DNA of 62,089 nt. It comes from Pseudomonadota bacterium. Its GTDB lineage: Bacteria; Pseudomonadota; Alphaproteobacteria; Sphingomonadales; Sphingomonadaceae. The position numbers and the translations under genes are program-made. Of this stretch, positions 35,301-47,100 are shown in pieces. Each line of letters opens with the position of its first letter. Positions within the stretch are counted from its first letter, which is position 1. The notes below the pieces were generated by a model that was given only the letters and a program-made list of their open reading frames with translations, searched no databases and was not told the origin of the DNA. The stretch spans positions 1-62,089 of the forward strand of contig JAEXAY010000046.1 in the NCBI GenBank assembly GCA_023457895.1, read 5' to 3'.

Positions 35301-35755
35301 TGGTGGTGTCCGAACGCGCAGCTGCGGCGGCGCGCTGGCTGGCGGCGCAGGTGCCGCACTGGCCGGAAGAAGAGCGCGCGGCGCTCGCCGCCGATGCGCT
35401 GGCGATCATTTCCGATCCCGCCCATGCGGCGCTGTTTGGTTCCGATTCGCTGGCCGAAGCCCCGATCGCGGCGGTGCTCGACGACGGGCTGGTGGTATCG
35501 GGCACCGTCGACCGGCTGGTTGTCCGCGACGATGCGATCGAACTGGTTGATTTCAAGACCGGCCGCAGCGTGCCGCGCGATCTGGCCGCGCTTCAGTCCG
35601 GCTACCGCCGCCAACTCGCCGCCTATGCCGCCGCGCTCAAGGTGATTTTTCCCGGCCGCCAGGTGACCGCCTCGCTGCTTTATACCGCCGGGCCACGCTG
35701 GTTCACGCTCGATGAGGCGATGCTCGCGGCTGATCGTCCGGCTCTATCAGTCTGA
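32306..35755 (+). CDS. addA: Double-strand break repair helicase-nuclease AddA
   Basis: AddA is the UvrD-type helicase-nuclease subunit of AddAB. At 1149 aa it has the usual length. Helicase motifs are in order: Walker A (SASAGTGKTQVLTARVL, about residue 28), FTKAGAAEMAERI, Walker B region (HILVDESQDTNPQQW), VGDFKQAIFGFQG, TVHGSKGLQAPIV and LLYVAMTRAEEML. The C-terminal nuclease has VSGTVDRLVVRDDAIELVDFKTG. Fully coupled to addB. Confidence 0.97.
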   Translation: MAGRLHPLKDQQRRAARPDRQVWLSASAGTGKTQVLTARVLRLLLNNVPPENILCLTFTKAGAAEMAERIQERLAGWVQARRSEIWADLEAIGERTDDEVVERARTLFARVIDAPGGGIRIQTIHSFCQTVLASFPTEAGLIPGFRPLEEREQATLRREALAAMLAEAESDGRLAIIGHVQDLSLRLGEDKATQFLYRCGQYQERLGRIAGPFAPALRQHFGLPLGDGEAWLLAQVSAEVGRIDFAGLRSLADAAASWKAPTGQKYAIAIREWLGASAEQRRDGLPGLCNVFLTNDGTIRKDFTDPKKISADENILERVVTALGEILATPERMALSDAIAGALEAGRDYALTYATMKRARGLVDFDDLIARTVDLLLDGRLADWVRFKLDQRTDHILVDESQDTNPQQWAIARALTEEFYQSEPEEGERLRTLFTVGDFKQAIFGFQGTSPIAYEAAREYFRWRIDQGRRELDILALADNFRTTPPVLAMVDAVFDHLGAAVLGAEDEAVRHLSFKSDLPGRVTLWKPVSAGPGDEGEGAEPGEEGWIDDATRHFADRLAVQIRHWIAHGIDGRAVDPGDIMVLVRKRGDLASLIVARLYFHGVSVAGVDRLRLNAPLAVQDLLATIRFVLQPHDDLNLASLLVSPLIGWSQEQLLAYGYRKPGVPLWRHLRGQEAGGDEPLRTAVATLRDLLARADLSTPYRFLEHILSGPLRGRAKLLARLGNEARDPIEELVNAAIAFEQGNSPSLQLFLRWFDLGDVDIKREAAGRSNEVRVMTVHGSKGLQAPIVVLADATVNPDQAPVGGVDLDLPVGGETIPLPCFPISQKLAFGPIAEAMETQKTAERAEHWRLLYVAMTRAEEMLFVGGALGPRAKGIPPEESWYAAIDATMAGLGHELEPVPLWGAARHHAPAARKGWAKPVKTGDGEEAPAAADVALPAWALTPAPLEARPPRPLAPSLLAEDDAADPPPEGGLAAARAKAAERGRLLHALFERLPDVVVSERAAAAARWLAAQVPHWPEEERAALAADALAIISDPAHAALFGSDSLAEAPIAAVLDDGLVVSGTVDRLVVRDDAIELVDFKTGRSVPRDLAALQSGYRRQLAAYAAALKVIFPGRQVTASLLYTAGPRWFTLDEAMLAADRPALSV

Positions 35756-35840
35756 ACGCAAGTTTTTGCGTGAACTTGTCGCTTGCCGATGCGTATATGC
35801 GAGCATAGCTAGGATCAAACTCCAGACAGGAATCACTGCC

Positions 35841-36161
35841 ATGCCGACCAAAGCCGTTACCGACACCAGTTTCCACGATGACGTCATCGCCAGCGACAAG
35901 CCGGTGCTCGTCGATTTCTGGGCGGAATGGTGCGGCCCGTGCAAGATGATCGGCCCGGCTCTCGAGGAAATCTCGGACGAGCTTGGCGAGCAGGTCACCA
36001 TCGCCAAGGTCAATATCGACGAAAATCCGGATGCACCGGGCCGCTATGGCGTGCGCGGCATCCCGACCATGATCCTGTTCAAGGGCGGCGAGCCCGTGGC
36101 CACCAAGGTCGGAGCCGCCCCCAAGAGCGCGCTCAAGGGATGGCTCGAAGGCGAACTTTAG
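35841..36161 (+). CDS. trxA: Thioredoxin
   Basis: A 106-aa thioredoxin 1-type disulfide reductase. The active site WCGPC has Cys31 and Cys34, preceded by VLVDFWAEW. The cis-Pro loop is GIPTMILFKGG. It is reduced by thioredoxin reductase and donates electrons to ribonucleotide reductase and other proteins. The ATG at 35841 has AGGA about 9 nt upstream. The gap of 85 nt after addA may carry its own promoter. Confidence 0.98.
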   Translation: MPTKAVTDTSFHDDVIASDKPVLVDFWAEWCGPCKMIGPALEEISDELGEQVTIAKVNIDENPDAPGRYGVRGIPTMILFKGGEPVATKVGAAPKSALKGWLEGEL

Positions 36162-36185
36162 GTTCCTTCAGGCTCTTTAATTTCC

Positions 36186-36262
36186 GTTCGCCCTCAGCCT
36201 GTCGAAGGGCTGTTTCATCCGGGCTCCGGCAAAGAACAGCCCTTCGACCCGCTTGGCACGAA
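36186..36262. repeat. REPIN, family B (trxA-argJ gap)
   Basis: Arms GTTCGCCCTCAGCCTGTCGA and GCCCTTCGACCCGCTTGGCA are inverted around a short spacer with an inner CTGTTTC/GAACAG pair. The right arm is diverged. It lies between the convergent trxA and argJ and may stop both transcripts. Confidence 0.8.
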
Positions 36263-36283
36263 GGGGGTTGGCGGTGTCTGCTC

Positions 36284-37510
36284 TCAACTCCGGTAATCGG
36301 CGTTGATGCTGATATAGCCGTGGGTCAGATCGCAGGTCCAAACGGTCGCGCGGCCATCGCCGAGCCCCAGATCCACGCCGATATCGATTTCCTGCCCCTG
36401 GAGGTGCGCCGCCACGGGCCCCTCGTCATAGCCTTCGACCACCATGCCGGCGCGTGCCACCTCGGTTGCGCCGAAGCGAATCGAGAGCCGGTCGCGGTCG
36501 GCCGGCTCGCCCGCCTTGCCGACCGCCATCACGACCCGGCCCCAGTTGGCATCCTCCCCGGCGATGGCGGTCTTGACCAGCGGCGAGTTGGCGATGCTGA
36601 GCGCGATGCGGTGGGCGCTCACCTGGCTCTCCGCGCCCTCGACCGTCACCGTGATGAATTTCGAGGCGCCTTCGCCATCACGCACAACGAGATGGGCGAG
36701 CTGGCGGCAGACATCGTCAAGCGCGGCCTGAAACGCGTCGGCGCCGTCCGAATGATAACCCGAAATGCGGTGATTGCCTGCCTTGCCGGTCGCAAACAGC
36801 AGTACCGTGTCGCTGGTTGAGGTGTCGCTGTCGACGGTGATGCAGGAAAAGCTCTGCCGGTTGGCATGATTCAGCATTTCCTGCAAAAATTCGGGCTCGA
36901 TCTCGGCGTCGGTGAAGATATAGCCGAGCATCGTGGCCATGTCGGGCGCGATCATGCCCGATCCCTTGACGATCCCCACCAGTTCGACGCGCTGGCCAGC
37001 GACGATCGCGCTCGCATGCGCGGCCTTGGAGAAAGTGTCGGTGGTCATGATCGTTGCGGCTGCCTGTTCCCAACCGCACGGCTCCGCCTCGAGCACGCCC
37101 GCGAGCGCAGTCTCGGCCTTGTCGGCGGGGAGGGGCACGCCGATCACGCCGGTCGAGGAAACAAACACCTCCTCATTCGCACAGCCTGTTTCAGCGGCCA
37201 CCCTGGCGACAATCGCATCGACCGCCGCGCGGCCGCGATTGCCGGTGAACGCGTTGCTGTTCCCCGCATTGACCACGAGCGCGCGCGCCTTGCCGCCCTT
37301 GAGGTGCGCGCGGCACAGTTCGACCTCGGGCGAGGGGCATTTGCTCTGCGTGGTGACGCCCGCCACCGCCGTCCCCTCGTCGAGCGTGATGAAGGTCAGG
37401 TCATGGCGCTCCCATGCCTTGTAACCCGCTTGCCGTGTGCGCAGCGTGACGCCTTCGATAGCCGGAAGAACAGGGAAGGAAGCAGGGGCAAGGGGGGATT
37501 TTTCGGTCAT
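36284..37510 (-). CDS. argJ: Bifunctional ornithine acetyltransferase / N-acetylglutamate synthase
   Basis: ArgJ moves the acetyl group from N-acetylornithine to glutamate, recycling it in arginine synthesis; bifunctional forms also use acetyl-CoA. The protein self-cleaves before a Thr to form the active enzyme, here Ala192-Thr193 in IAPDMATMLGYI, with KGSGMIAPD upstream. Other hallmarks are VVNAGNSNAFTG and VSSTGVIGVPLP. At 408 aa it is normal in length. I cannot tell mono- from bifunctional by sequence alone. Confidence 0.97.
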   Translation of the reverse strand: MTEKSPLAPASFPVLPAIEGVTLRTRQAGYKAWERHDLTFITLDEGTAVAGVTTQSKCPSPEVELCRAHLKGGKARALVVNAGNSNAFTGNRGRAAVDAIVARVAAETGCANEEVFVSSTGVIGVPLPADKAETALAGVLEAEPCGWEQAAATIMTTDTFSKAAHASAIVAGQRVELVGIVKGSGMIAPDMATMLGYIFTDAEIEPEFLQEMLNHANRQSFSCITVDSDTSTSDTVLLFATGKAGNHRISGYHSDGADAFQAALDDVCRQLAHLVVRDGEGASKFITVTVEGAESQVSAHRIALSIANSPLVKTAIAGEDANWGRVVMAVGKAGEPADRDRLSIRFGATEVARAGMVVEGYDEGPVAAHLQGQEIDIGVDLGLGDGRATVWTCDLTHGYISINADYRS

Positions 37511-37566
37511 TGCAACGCAAGCTCCGGGCTAATAATATGACAAGGTAACAGTGTCTTTGCATAGCC

Positions 37567-37592
37567 GGAACGGCTTGCACAGGGGGACAGTT
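37567..37592 (+). promoter_or_regulatory. EcfG-like promoter pattern before the TonB-C-like gene (tentative)
   Basis: GGAAC, an 18-nt spacer and GTT repeat the spacing seen upstream of the csbD-like gene. The GTT ends only 4 nt before the ATG at 37597, so the transcript would be nearly leaderless, or the real start lies further in. It may be chance. Confidence 0.3.
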
Positions 37593-37596
37593 TTTC

Positions 37597-38205
37597 ATGC
37601 CGATTTTTTTGGCCATCGTGCTTCAGGCCGCTGCTGCAGACAATCAACCGAAACTGGCGATTCCAGTCACAGACCCGGTAACATGGATAAACACTGAAGA
37701 TTACCCACCAGAAGCCTTAGCCTCCAGTCAGGCAGGAGCTAGCCGGGTTGTTTTGACGGTTGGAGTAGATGGCAGGCCGTCAAGTTGCGCCGTCGAAGGA
37801 CCATATGAGATTTTGAACGGAGCAACTTGCCGGCTGATGATGGAGCGCGCGCGCTTCATTCCAGCGACAAACGCCGAGGGGAAAAAGACGGTAGGCACAT
37901 GGTCGCGCACCGTTCGTTGGGGCGCACCTGAGAAAGGGAATAACAAGTTTGACGAACTGCTAGCCAATGTTCGCCGGATAGGAAGCGGGCATAGCGATGT
38001 AATCAAATTCATCATCGAAAAGGATGGCTCAATTAGCAATTGTGGCGCTTTTACCACCGAAGAGAACAATCAACGCCGCGATGTGCCGGGTTTTTGTGAC
38101 CAGCTATCCACTAAAAAGACGGAACCTTTCCGGGACGAAAAAGGCAATCTGGTTCGAAAACAGATTGAGATGACATCTTCCGGACGCGCCACCACCATCG
38201 ATTAA
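37597..38205 (+). CDS. Small exported protein with TonB C-terminal-like domain
   Basis: A 202-aa protein with a short hydrophobic N-terminus (MPIFLAIVLQAAAAD) that may be a signal peptide. Residues about 40-110 match the TonB C-terminal fold: YPPEALASSQAG, VVLTVGVDGRPSSCAVEG, then LMMERARFIPATN. There is no membrane anchor or Pro-rich spacer as in true TonB. The region from about 120 (DVIKFIIEKDGSISNC) may be a second, degenerate unit. Local GC content is clearly lower than in the surrounding genes. Function unknown. Confidence 0.75.
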   Translation: MPIFLAIVLQAAAADNQPKLAIPVTDPVTWINTEDYPPEALASSQAGASRVVLTVGVDGRPSSCAVEGPYEILNGATCRLMMERARFIPATNAEGKKTVGTWSRTVRWGAPEKGNNKFDELLANVRRIGSGHSDVIKFIIEKDGSISNCGAFTTEENNQRRDVPGFCDQLSTKKTEPFRDEKGNLVRKQIEMTSSGRATTID

Positions 38206-38262
38206 ACGGTGGGATAGACTTTTTAACCCTTTATCCCTATCTGGGCGGTCACAATTACGCGC

Positions 38263-38526
38263 ATGAAACTGTTTCTCTATCTTGTTGCCCTGTTGACGGG
38301 CGTGGCGGGAAGCCAAGGAGCAGAAGCGGCACCCGTTGCCGCGCGTCCGCAGGCGTGCGCGACTGCGATGGTCGGCGCGCTACTGTTGCAGCAGGTGACC
38401 GAAGCCCGCGAGGCGGTGCGTGCGGGCCCTGCGCCGGAGATGCCGCTCATCCGCGCGATCGCCGGTGAAGCATTTGCGATCAAGCCCTTCACGATTGTCC
38501 TCAAGGCCGACCGCGCGCGCGAATAG
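38263..38526 (+). CDS. Small exported hypothetical protein, 87 aa
   Basis: The N-terminus is a likely signal peptide (MKLFLYLVALLTGVAG, cleavage near AEAAP). The mature part of about 60 residues is helical, with one Cys and no recognised motif. Codon use is GC-rich at third positions. It lies 57 nt after the TonB-C-like gene on the same strand. Function unknown. Confidence 0.55.
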   Translation: MKLFLYLVALLTGVAGSQGAEAAPVAARPQACATAMVGALLLQQVTEAREAVRAGPAPEMPLIRAIAGEAFAIKPFTIVLKADRARE

Positions 38527-38649
38527 CGCTCGGGCGATCTTTTCTGGCGCCTCGTCGCGCCCTGCGTGACCATCAGAGGCACGCGATTTTTTCCAGCTCT
38601 TTACTCTTGATGCGGGCGTGCGGCCCGCTTGCACCATAAGGAATTCGTC

Positions 38650-41388
<2,739 letters not shown>

Positions 41389-41462
41389 CCGGGTGCAAAA
41401 TTTTACAATAATATGACAATGTTTGGTTGAAACCGGCCCGCGCCGACCATAGGGCGGGCCGG

Positions 41463-41771
41463 ATGATCGCGTTCCTTAAAAACCGCAAACTGCGTCAGAC
41501 AATCGACAACCGCGACGCCGATGAACTCGTCCGTGCCTATGGTGGCGGCGCGCGTGCGCGTGCGCTCGAACTGGCCGCGAAGTTCGACAAGGGCACCCGC
41601 GAGGGAACGGCACTGGTCGCGCGTCGCCAAAATCATCGCGCGACGCTGATCGCTGGCGCTCCGTCGCGAGATTATCGTAACAAAAAAGGCGCTGGAACCG
41701 GGATGGTTCAGCGCCTTTTTCATACCGAACGGATGGCTCCCCGAGTTGGATTCGAACCAACGGCCAAGTGA
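41463..41771 (+). CDS. Doubtful small ORF, 102 aa, running into tRNA-Asn
   Basis: Residues about 1-65 (MIAFLKNRKLRQTIDNRDAD through ALVARRQNHRATL) show genome-like codon use and could be coding. After that the frame passes through a terminator hairpin (41688-41715) and into the antisense of tRNA-Asn, where it reads a VGFEPT-type peptide that is a well-known artefact of tRNA DNA. Either the gene is a remnant that has lost its stop codon, or it is not a gene. No family recognised. With the hairpin, it accounts for the 345-base gap after secA. Confidence 0.3.
   Translation: MIAFLKNRKLRQTIDNRDADELVRAYGGGARARALELAAKFDKGTREGTALVARRQNHRATLIAGAPSRDYRNKKGAGTGMVQRLFHTERMAPRVGFEPTAK
41682..41720. terminator. 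Bidirectional terminator next to tRNA-Asn
   Basis: The hairpin GGCGCTGGAACC-GGGAT-GGTTCAGCGCC (one bulged G) is preceded by six A and followed by five T, so it can work on both strands. It lies 14 nt past the 3' end of the minus-strand tRNA. Confidence 0.8.
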
Positions 41772-41808
41772 TTAACAGTCACCTACTCTACCGCTGAGCT
41801 ATCGGGGA
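41734..41808 (-). tRNA. tRNA-Asn (GTT)
   Basis: Read on the minus strand from 41808, it starts TCCCCGATAGCTCAGCGGTA and ends CTCGGGGAGCCA. The acceptor stem has 7 paired bases (TCCCCGA with TCGGGGA). The anticodon GTT is at 41776-41774 in the loop CTGTTAA, and the T loop is GTTCGAATC. The CCA end is encoded. Total 75 nt. Confidence 0.96.
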
Positions 41809-41880
41809 ACGTGTGGCGGCGGACCGCCCTATCCGTTCGGAAGAGGCCCTATGCCGTCCTTTTTGGGCGATTGCAAGCCC

Positions 41881-42687
41881 TCAAACAACAAATTGTTCGG
41901 CAGCGATGCGCTCGTCGAGGGCGTGGTGCGGATCGAACAGCAAGGTGAGGCTGCGTGCGCGGTCGATCGCTACCGCCACCGACTTGACGTCGCGGATTTC
42001 GCGCTGATCGGCGACCGCGCTGACGGGTCTTTTGGTCGTATCGAGCACAGTAAAACGCACCCGCGAACGATCCGGCAGGATCGCACCGCGCCAGCGCCGG
42101 GGGCGGAAAGGCGCAATCGGCGTCAGCGCCAGCATCGCCGAATCGAGCGGCAGGATGGGGCCATAGGCGGAAAGATTATAGGCGGTCGATCCGGCCGGTG
42201 TCGCAATCAGCACCCCGTCGCAGGCAAGTTCCGGGATCATCACCCGTTCGTTGACCTCGATCTGGATCTTGGCGGCCTGACGGGTTTCACGCAGCAGCGA
42301 TATTTCGTTGATCGCGGGAAGGACATGGCGTTCTCCGCTGATGGTTTCGATCTCGCCGGTCAGCGGATGGATCGTGAAGGCGCGGGCAGCCGCGATCCTG
42401 GCGAGCAGCCCCTCGGGCCGCCATTCGTTCATGAGAAAACCGACCGTGCCGAGGTTCATCCCGAACACCGGCTTGATCTGCCCGGCGTCGAGCATCGCGT
42501 GAAGCGTCTGCAGCATGAACCCGTCGCCGCCCAGCGCCACCACGATATCCGCCTCGGACAACGGCACCCAGTCGAGCGCGTTGGTGAGCGTCTTTTCCGC
42601 CTCACGCGCGGTCGGCGTGGGTGATGTGACCAACGCGAACCTGGCTCGGCTTATATCCGCATTGATGGCTGATGACGTCACGGACAT
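41881..42687 (-). CDS. nadK: NAD kinase
   Basis: NAD kinase makes NADP from NAD and ATP or polyphosphate. The 268-aa protein has the GGDGFMLQTLH signature (GGDG ATP site) near residue 50, GMNLGTVGFLMNEW, and the NE(I/L) and TPAGSTAYNLSAYGPIL motifs of the family. I chose ATG 42687 (MSVTSSA) with GGAGGGG directly upstream; the longer frame to 42822 is unsupported. It is divergent from the EAL gene. Confidence 0.96.
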   Translation of the reverse strand: MSVTSSAINADISRARFALVTSPTPTAREAEKTLTNALDWVPLSEADIVVALGGDGFMLQTLHAMLDAGQIKPVFGMNLGTVGFLMNEWRPEGLLARIAAARAFTIHPLTGEIETISGERHVLPAINEISLLRETRQAAKIQIEVNERVMIPELACDGVLIATPAGSTAYNLSAYGPILPLDSAMLALTPIAPFRPRRWRGAILPDRSRVRFTVLDTTKRPVSAVADQREIRDVKSVAVAIDRARSLTLLFDPHHALDERIAAEQFVV

Positions 42688-42870
42688 CCCCTCCTTTTTC
42701 CGCCGCCGGTCATAGGCGGGAATTGCGGGAAGGCCAAGCCGGGGTTTTTGAAGGCGCGGCCAGTACCGGCGCCGGTTATTCGCTCCGGCTATTTTTCCTG
42801 GCGGCAACCGCTTGCTAATCAAACAGGCCTACTGCAAGCAGAGCTTCCAAGCCACCGCGTTGAAAGGGTC

Positions 42871-44046
42871 ATGTCCGTGAGCGTTGCCGTGCCTGCGCCA
42901 TCGCCGCTTCTGCTGCTGTCGTTGCGGCATCGCGACCGGATGGCGGGCATGTTCGAGGAACTGGGCGAAAATGTCGCCGCCGCGCAGCGCAGCGAAGGAA
43001 TTGTCGATCGCCTGCATAATGCGGGCGCGATGGTGGTGGTGCTCGACGCGCGTGACGCGCCGCTTGAAACGCTGGCTGCCGCGAGACTGCTCGGGCGCGA
43101 GGTGCAGGCGCGGCGCGGCGCGCTGTTGCTCATCCTGGCGCGCGTCGATACCGATCTGCTGCCCGCGTTCGAGGAATCGGGTATCACCCATTTTCTTTCC
43201 GCGCCGTTCCGTAATAGCGAACTTGCCGCCGCGGTAAGGCTCGCCCGGCGCACCATCCGCCCGCCCGGGCAATCGCGGTCGAGTGATAGCGAACGGCTCC
43301 GCGCGGCCGAACAGGTCGAGCAGGCGCTGACGGGGCAGGAAATCCGGGTCCTTTATCAGCCGCAGTTCGAGACGGTTAGCGGGCGACTGGTCGGCGCCGA
43401 GGCGCTGGCGCGCTGGAGTCATCCGAAATCGGGTACGCTCGGGGTCAATGCGCTTCTTGCCGCCGGTGATCTCACCGGGCGCAAGCGGGAGATTTCCGCG
43501 CATATTCGCGCCCTGGTCTGTGCCGATGTGGCACAATGGGACGCGCGGCTGGGCGATACGGGCGTGGCGCTCAACATCATCGCCGAGGAGTTGCTCGACC
43601 CGGGGTTTCCCGGTGAACTCTGCGCCCAGCTCGACGCGCACGGCATCGCGCACCGGCGGCTGACAATCGAGATTACCGAAGGAAGCTTCGTTCGCAATTA
43701 CGAAAAGGCGAGCGCAGCGCTGGAGCGGTTGCGCGAGACCGGTATCCGGGTCGCGGTCGATGACTTCGGCACCGGTTATTCGAGCCTCTCCTATCTCAAA
43801 TCGCTGCCGGTCGATTATCTCAAGATCGACAGTGGCCTTTCGGGCGACATCGTGGGGTCTGAGCGCGACCGCATCGTGGTGAAAGCAGTGATCGACCTTG
43901 CCCATTCGCTGCGGCTCGATGTGGTGGCCGAGGGGGTGGAGACGGAGGAGCAACTCGCGTTGCTGACCGCGCAAGGATGCCGTTACTGGCAGGGGTTCTT
44001 GCGCTCGGGAGCGGTCGAAAGCGACGAGCTGGTGCGCTTTCTGTAA
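42871..44046 (+). CDS. EAL-domain c-di-GMP phosphodiesterase with receiver-like N-terminus
   Basis: A 391-aa soluble protein. The C-terminal EAL domain (from about residue 145) has a full catalytic set: GAEALARW (EAL), ALNIIAEEL (Asn), IEITEGSF (Glu), VDDFGTGYSSLSYL (DDFGTG), DYLKID (Lys) and AEGVET (Glu), so c-di-GMP hydrolysis is likely. The first 125 residues look like a receiver fold (VVVLDARD, GALLLILARVD, THFLSAPFRNSELAAAV), but the phospho-site acidic cluster is not clear. There is no GGDEF domain. Start ATG 42871 with GAAAGGG upstream. Confidence 0.88.
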   Translation: MSVSVAVPAPSPLLLLSLRHRDRMAGMFEELGENVAAAQRSEGIVDRLHNAGAMVVVLDARDAPLETLAAARLLGREVQARRGALLLILARVDTDLLPAFEESGITHFLSAPFRNSELAAAVRLARRTIRPPGQSRSSDSERLRAAEQVEQALTGQEIRVLYQPQFETVSGRLVGAEALARWSHPKSGTLGVNALLAAGDLTGRKREISAHIRALVCADVAQWDARLGDTGVALNIIAEELLDPGFPGELCAQLDAHGIAHRRLTIEITEGSFVRNYEKASAALERLRETGIRVAVDDFGTGYSSLSYLKSLPVDYLKIDSGLSGDIVGSERDRIVVKAVIDLAHSLRLDVVAEGVETEEQLALLTAQGCRYWQGFLRSGAVESDELVRFL

Positions 44047-44106
44047 GCCTGCCATTCCTGTTCGTGCCGAGCCTGTCCAAGCACCGGGATGCACCAGAAA
44101 GAATCG

Positions 44107-47100
44107 TTAATTCCCCGCCGTTTTCGCCAGTCCCTTGGAGAGTTGCAGCGCGCCGTTGAGCCGCTGTTGCGGTGGCGGCCACGGCCGGGTGATCTGGAGC
44201 TTCATGTCGGGGCGCAGCTTCGCGGTGCCTTCGAGGCGCGCGACATAGGCGAGCAGGCCCTCGACATTGGGAAACTGGTCCTGGTGGAAGCTGACGAGCG
44301 CGCCCTTGGGGCCGACGTCGAGCTTGGCGATGCGCGCGGCGAGCGCGTTCTGCTTGATCTCCATCAGCGTGACGAGGTTTCCGGTCGCCTCGGGGAGCTT
44401 GCCGAAACGGTCGATCATTTCCGCCGCGAACGCCTCAAGCCCCTGTTTGTCCTCGATCTCGTTGACGCGCCGGTAAAGGCCCATGCGCAGGCTGAGGTCG
44501 GGGACATAATCCTCCGGAATGAGGATCGGCGCGTCGATGGTGATCTGCGGGCTGAACCCTTCCTGCGGCGCGGCGATGCCCGCGCCCTCAGCCTTGGCGG
44601 TGAGGATCGCCTCCTCGAGCAGCGACTGGTAGAGTTCGAACCCGACCTCCCTGATATGCCCGGACTGTTCATCGCCGACGAGGTTGCCCGCGCCGCGAAT
44701 GTCGAGGTCGTGGCTCGCGAGCTGGAAGCCCGCGCCGAGCGTATCGAGATCCCCCAGGATCTTGAGCCGCTTTTCCGCCGTCTCGGTCATCAGCCGGTCC
44801 GGCGCGGTGGTGAGATAGGCATAGGCGCGCGTCTTCGAACGCCCGACGCGGCCGCGCAACTGATAGAGCTGGGCAAGGCCGAAGCGGTCGGCGCGGTTGA
44901 TGATCATCGTGTTGGCGCTCGGAATGTCGATGCCGCTTTCGATGATCGTCGTCGAGACCAGCACCTCATATTGCCGGTCGTAAAAGGCGCTCATCCGCTC
45001 CTCGACCATCCCGGCCGCCATCTGGCCGTGGGCGACGACATAGCGGACCTCGGGTACTTCCTCGCGCAGGAACGTCTCGATATCGGGCAGGTCGGAGATG
45101 CGCGGGGTAACGAAATAGCTCTGCCCGCCGCGATAATGTTCGCGCAGCAAGGCTTCGCGGATCACCACCGGATCCCAGGGCAGCACATAGGTGCGCACCG
45201 CGAGGCGGTCGACCGGCGGGGTCTGGATGACCGAGAGTTCGCGCAGGCCAGACATCGCCATCTGCAAGGTGCGCGGGATCGGGGTCGCGGTGAGGGTGAG
45301 GACGTGCACGTCGGATTTCAGCTGCTTGAGCTTCTCCTTGTGCGTAACGCCGAAACGCTGTTCCTCGTCGACGATGACGAGGCCGAGCCGCTTGAATTCG
45401 ATACCCTTGGCAAGGAGCGCGTGGGTGCCGATCACGATGTCGACCTGACCTGAGGTCAAGCCTTCCCGGACGGCCTTGGCCTCGGCGGCCGGAACGAGCC
45501 GCGACAGGCGGCCGATATTGACCGGAAAGCCCTTGAAGCGCTCGGTGAAATTGATGTGGTGCTGGCGCGCGAGCAGCGTCGTCGGACACACCACCGCGAC
45601 CTGCATCCCGCTCATCGCCGCGACGAAAGCGGCGCGCAACGCGACCTCGGTCTTGCCGAAGCCGACATCGCCGCAAACGAGCCGGTCCATCGGCTTGCCC
45701 GCGCCCAGATCGTCCAGGACATCGCCGATGGCGCGGTCCTGATCGTCGGTTTCCTGATACGGGAAGCGGTTGACGAATTCGGGGAAGGCAGGATCGGGGA
45801 GGGCAATCTCGCCATGCCGGAGGGCGCGGGCGGCGGCCGTTGCCATCAGTTCGCCCGCGATCTCGCGGATGCGCTCCTTCATCCGCGCCTTGCGCCGCTG
45901 CCACGCCTCGCCGCCGAGCCGGTCGAGCATCACCCCGTCGGCATCGGACCCGTAGCGCGACAGGACATCGAGATTTTCCACCGGAACGAACAGCTTGTCG
46001 CCGCCGGCATAGGTCAGCCAGACGCAATCATGCGGGCTCTGGCCCACGGGAATCGAAACCAGCCCCTCGTAGCGGCCGATGCCATGATCCTGATGCACGA
46101 CGAGGTCGCCGGGTGAAAGCGTGGCCAGTTCGGACAGGAACGCATCGGCACTTTTCCTGCGCTTCTGCCGCCGCACCAGCCGGTCGCCCAATATATCCTG
46201 TTCGGTGAGGAGCGCGACCGCGTCGCTCGCAAAGCCGTGGTCGAGCGGCAGCACCACCAGCGCCAGCGTCGAGCCCTTGGCCGCTTCGCCGAGCGCCTGC
46301 TGCCAATTGTCGCTGAGCGCTGTGTTGGCGTGACCATGCTCGGCGAGCAGGCCGGCGAGCCGTTCGCGTGACCCGGTCGAATAGCTCGCGATCACGGCCT
46401 TGCGTCCGAGATGCTGCTGGCCCTTCACATAGTCGATGACCGCATCATAGACATTCTGGTTATTGGCGCGCTCGGGCGCGAAATCGCGCGCGCCATGGAC
46501 GCCAAAGTCGATCACCCGCTCGCTGTCCGGCTCGGCGAACGGCGTGGCGAGGTGGACCGGCGCATCGGTGACCTGCGCCTGCCACTCGGCGCTGGAAAGA
46601 TAGAGCGCATCGGGTTTCAGCGGGCGGTAGCTTCCCGGATCGGCCGAGCGCGCGGCGATGCGGTTGTTGTAATAATCGGCAATTGCCTCGAAGCGGCTTT
46701 CCGCCGCCGCAGTGACGCCGCTGTCACGCACGAACAGCGCGTCGGGCCCGAGATAGTCGAACAGCGTCGCGAGCTTTTCCTCGAACAGCGGCAGCCAGTG
46801 GTCCATCCCGGCGAGGCGGCGGCCTTCCGACACGGCCTGATAGAGCGGGTCGCCGGTCGCGGTCGCGCCGAACAATTCGCGGTAGCGCGAGCGGAACCGC
46901 TTGATGCTGGCTTCATCGAGCAGCGTTTCCGCCGCCGGGAGCAGCAGGAATTGATCGATGCTGCCGGTGGTGCGCTGGTCGGCGGGGTCGAAGCGGCGGA
47001 TCGTGTCGATCTCGTCGCCGAAGAAATCGAGTCGCAGCGCCTGCTCCTCGCCCGAGGGAAACAGGTCGACGATCCCGCCGCGCACCGCATATTCGCCCTT

